Assembly (NCBI GenBank): GCA_937983085.1
Contig: CALJKZ010000493.1
Coordinates: 1-7,070, forward strand
Length of the DNA stretch: 7,070 nt
Reading direction: 5' to 3'
From: an uncultured Gemmatimonadales bacterium
GTDB lineage: Bacteria > Gemmatimonadota > Gemmatimonadetes > Longimicrobiales > Gaopeijiaceae
Part shown: piece by piece, positions 4,649 through 7,070 of the stretch
Layout of the letters: each line of letters begins with the position of its first letter
How positions within the stretch are numbered: the stretch's first letter is position 1
Position numbers and translations under genes: made by a program
Notes under the pieces: model-generated
Told to the model about the DNA's origin: nothing
The model's database searches: none
What the model saw: only the letters and a program-made list of their open reading frames with translations

Positions 4649-7070
4649 GAGCGGACCCGTTCCACCGTCTGATACACCACCGGGACGATGATGAGGGTGA
4701 GGGCGGTGGCCACCAGCAGCCCCCCGATGACGGCAATGGCCAAGGGAGCCCGGAGATCCGAGCCCCGGCCGATGCCCAGCGCCATGGGCAGGAGCCCCAG
4801 CACCGTCGTGACCGTGGTCATGACGATGGGACGCAGCCTGACCCTTCCCGCCTCGAGGATGGCGTCCCGGAGCTCACGTCCCTGACGCCGGGCCTGGTTG
4901 ATGAAGTCCACCTTCACGATGGCGTCGTTGACGACGATGCCCACCAGGATCACCGCGCCGATGAGGCTCATGGTGTTGAGCCCCTGGCCGGTGAGGATGA
5001 GCGCCACCACCGCGCCCACCAGGGCCAACGGCACCGACATGAGAATGGTGAACGGGTGCACGAAGGACTCGAACTGGGCGGCCAGGATCATGTACACGAG
5101 GATGAGGGCCAGCCCGAAGGCGAACGCCAGGTCCCGGAAGGAGCGGCGCATCTCCTCGTTCTCACCCCCCACCTCCCACCGCACGTCCGCCGTTGGGGGC
5201 AGCGCTGCCAGCGTCGCGTCTATGTCCTCGATGGCCTGGGCGAGGCCCCCGGACACGACGTCGGCATACACCGGCACAACCCGCGACTGGTCTTCCCGCC
5301 GCACCTCCGCGGGCGCCAGGGCGTCGCGCACCACCACCAGTTCCCGAATGGGGATACCCCGCACTCGAAGCCCCTCCAGCGTCGCCCGCGAGTAGCGCAT
5401 GTCGTCGGGATACCGGACCACGACATCGATCTTCCGGTCGAAGTCGACGAACTCGGTGGCCACGTCGCCGCGCATGGCCCGGTCCACCGTCTCGGCCACG
5501 ATGCGGGGGTCCACGCCGTACGCCGCGCACGCCGCCCGGTCGATCTCGATCTGGATCTGGGGCTGGCCCTGCTCGGTCCCGATGCGGACGTTGGCCACCG
5601 ACTCCACGGCCGCCACCCGTTCCGCCACCCGCTGGGCATGGGCGTAGACCGCGTTCAGATCCTCGCCGCGCACCCGCACCGAGACGTCGGCCTCGGCGCC
5701 CCCGAGCATGGCGCCCAGCGCCGTCGCCTGACCCGTCTCCACCGCCAGGGCCCCCGCGGGAAACCGGGCCGCCAGCTCCCGGGCCCGACCCGCCACCTCG
5801 TCCGTGGAGACGCCGGGACGGACCCGGACCTGGAACGTCGCCGTGTGCAGACCCGAGGCCTCTTCACCCTGGGAATACGCCCGCACATCGCGTCCCACGC
5901 TGGTGAAGACCGTCTCCACGTCCGGATCGTCGAGGACGGCGCGCTCGATGGAGCGGGCCGCCTCGTCGGTGGCCGCCAGCGACGTCCCCTCCTCGAGTTC
6001 GAGGGAGAGGGTGAAGGCGCCTTGATCGACGTCGGGGAGGAGATCCCGGGGGAGGGCGACGGCGAGGAGCACCGTGGCCGCCAACGCCATCGCCGAGACG
6101 GTCAGCACCCCCGCGCTGCGGTCGAGGGCCCACTCGAGGACCGCATGGTACTGGCGGGCGAAGACCGCGAACCGACGGTCGAAAGCGTCGAGCCCCGGTC
6201 GGGCCGCCCGACCGATGGCTCCGCCCACCTCCCGGCCCCAGAAACGCACCAGCTCTCCGCCCAGTCGTCCCGCCGCGGCGGCCCAACGAAGCGGCGCCGT
6301 GGCCACGCGGCGCACGCGCCACGCCAGTCGCCGCCATCCGCTCTCCGGGCCCTCCGCTCCGTCCTTCGCCGGCACCGGCGGCGGCCCCGCCGCCACTCCG
6401 AAGCGCGCGGCGAGGGAGGGCAGAAGCGTCAGCGCCACGAGAAGCGACGCCAGGAGGGAGAAGGCCACCGCCAGCGAGAGGTCCTCGAAAAGCTCCCCGG
6501 CCACCCCCTCCACGTAGATGATGGGCCCGAAGACCGAGATGGTGGTAAGCGTCGAAGCGGTGATGGCCGACTGCACTTCCTCGGCCCCCGCGGCAGCCGC
6601 CGAAAGGGGGTCGGCGCCCAACTCCTCCCGGTGCCGGAAGATGTTCTCCAGCACGACGATGGAGTTGTCCACCAGCATGCCCACGCCCAGCGCGAGCCCG
6701 CCGAGGCTCATGATGTTCAGGCTCACGCCTGCCGCCTCCATGAGGGCGAACGTCCCCACCACCGAGATGGGGATGGCCAGGGCGATGGCGAAGGGGTAGC
6801 GCGTGTCCCGGAGGAAGAGGAAGAGCACCAGGAAGGCGAGGAGGCCTCCGAACACCAGCGCCTGGACCACGTTGGAGATGGAGTCGGCGATGAAGCCGGC
6901 CTGATCGTCGGCGACATCGATGGTCATGGCCGGGTACTCGACCATGAGTTGCTCAACCACCTCCTGAACGGCCTCGGAGACGCGAACCGTGTTGGCTCCC
7001 GACTCCTTGAAGACCAGGAGACCCACCGACTCCTCGCCGGCGTAGCGTGCGATGGTCTCCCGCTCGGCGA
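4645..7070 (-). CDS. RND-family efflux permease (first of a tandem pair), N-terminus beyond the window
   Basis: 807 in-frame codons are visible, counting from the first whole codon at 7068; by comparison with the second pump about 270 N-terminal residues (TM1, PN1, most of PN2) are missing. The GTG at 7026 is internal: the frame continues upstream as ARYAGEES and matches the family's conserved strand before FKESGANTV. Visible layout: end of the first porter half 1-65; TM2-TM6 ~66-220; an unusually long cytoplasmic linker ~224-318; TM7 ~319-339; second porter half ~345-645 beginning LLPDVDQGAFTLSLELEEGT; TM8-TM12 ~646-799. TM4 carries MLVDNSIVVLENIF (Asp134, Asn135); TM10 carries GIVVNDAIVKVDFIN (Asn714, Asp715, Lys719); TM11 has RLRPIVMTTVTTVLGLLP. 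It is an HAE-like exporter of the AcrB superfamily rather than a metal pump, since the HME Asp before VD is missing (LGVG). It is clearly diverged from its neighbour, so this is an old pair, not a recent duplication. Substrate unknown. Confidence 0.95.
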   Translation of the reverse strand, partial: AERETIARYAGEESVGLLVFKESGANTVRVSEAVQEVVEQLMVEYPAMTIDVADDQAGFIADSISNVVQALVFGGLLAFLVLFLFLRDTRYPFAIALAIPISVVGTFALMEAAGVSLNIMSLGGLALGVGMLVDNSIVVLENIFRHREELGADPLSAAAAGAEEVQSAITASTLTTISVFGPIIYVEGVAGELFEDLSLAVAFSLLASLLVALTLLPSLAARFGVAAGPPPVPAKDGAEGPESGWRRLAWRVRRVATAPLRWAAAAGRLGGELVRFWGREVGGAIGRAARPGLDAFDRRFAVFARQYHAVLEWALDRSAGVLTVSAMALAATVLLAVALPRDLLPDVDQGAFTLSLELEEGTSLAATDEAARSIERAVLDDPDVETVFTSVGRDVRAYSQGEEASGLHTATFQVRVRPGVSTDEVAGRARELAARFPAGALAVETGQATALGAMLGGAEADVSVRVRGEDLNAVYAHAQRVAERVAAVESVANVRIGTEQGQPQIQIEIDRAACAAYGVDPRIVAETVDRAMRGDVATEFVDFDRKIDVVVRYPDDMRYSRATLEGLRVRGIPIRELVVVRDALAPAEVRREDQSRVVPVYADVVSGGLAQAIEDIDATLAALPPTADVRWEVGGENEEMRRSFRDLAFAFGLALILVYMILAAQFESFVHPFTILMSVPLALVGAVVALILTGQGLNTMSLIGAVILVGIVVNDAIVKVDFINQARRQGRELRDAILEAGRVRLRPIVMTTVTTVLGLLPMALGIGRGSDLRAPLAIAVIGGLLVATALTLIIVPVVYQTVERVRS

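Noticed and set aside
2379..4736. A 785-codon minus-strand frame overlapping both pump genes in another phase
   Set aside because: The product is an Arg/Gly/His/Pro-rich out-of-frame reading of the second pump and has no membrane segments or motifs.
7024..7026. GTG as the start codon of the first pump
   Set aside because: The frame stays open to the window edge and the residues before it (ARYAGEES) fit the family's conserved porter segment. A start here would lack TM1 and half the periplasmic domain.
1427..7070. Heavy-metal (CusA/CzcA-type) RND exporters
   Set aside because: The metal-pump TM4 pattern with an extra Asp six residues before the VD Asp is missing in both proteins, which read MGFGLIVDN and LGVGMLVDN.
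1..7070. CRISPR arrays, tRNA or rRNA genes, insertion sequences, attachment sites
   Set aside because: No direct-repeat arrays, tRNA-like cloverleaf, rRNA motifs, transposase-like protein or terminal inverted repeats were seen; nearly the whole window is taken up by four tightly packed genes.

Overview
The window is a GC-rich stretch from a Gram-negative (diderm) bacterium. All four genes lie on the minus strand, so the biology reads from base 7070 down to base 1. The diderm call rests on two RND efflux permeases, an outer-membrane beta-barrel protein ending in aromatic Phe, and Sec signal peptides ending in AQA/VSA. The style of the beta-barrel protein and of the small four-cysteine secreted protein recalls Gemmatimonadota. 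That is a recollection of family style, not a database match, and is held at low to moderate confidence.

Layout in transcription order. (1) 7070-4645: an RND permease whose first ~270 residues lie outside the window. (2) 4648-1427: a second, complete RND permease of 1073 residues, starting inside the stop codon of the first (ATGA overlap). (3) 1426-1336: a 91-base gap with an imperfect inverted repeat and no convincing promoter or terminator. (4) 1335-583: a 250-residue outer-membrane beta-barrel protein with a signal peptide. (5) 573-1: a secreted protein with four cysteines, of which 191 codons are visible and no stop is reached. Its Shine-Dalgarno AGGAG overlaps the stop codon of the barrel gene.

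How the parts may work together. The two permeases are translationally coupled and should be made in similar amounts, as in MdtBC-type systems where two RND proteins share one adaptor and one TolC channel. No periplasmic adaptor (HlyD/AcrA type) or TolC gene is visible; they may lie upstream, beyond base 7070. Both pumps lack the second TM4 aspartate and the TM10 lysine of the AcrB proton relay, while keeping the first aspartate and the TM11 Arg and Thr. The barrel protein and the four-cysteine protein form a second tight pair. Whether they belong to the pump transcript or have their own promoter cannot be settled from sequence alone.

No RNA genes, mobile elements, CRISPR arrays or origins were seen. 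The long open frames on the plus strand are antisense shadows of the pump genes caused by high GC. I do not see a clearly new system here. The points most worth a second look are the altered proton relay, the enlarged cytoplasmic loop of the first pump, and the uncharacterised barrel/secreted pair.
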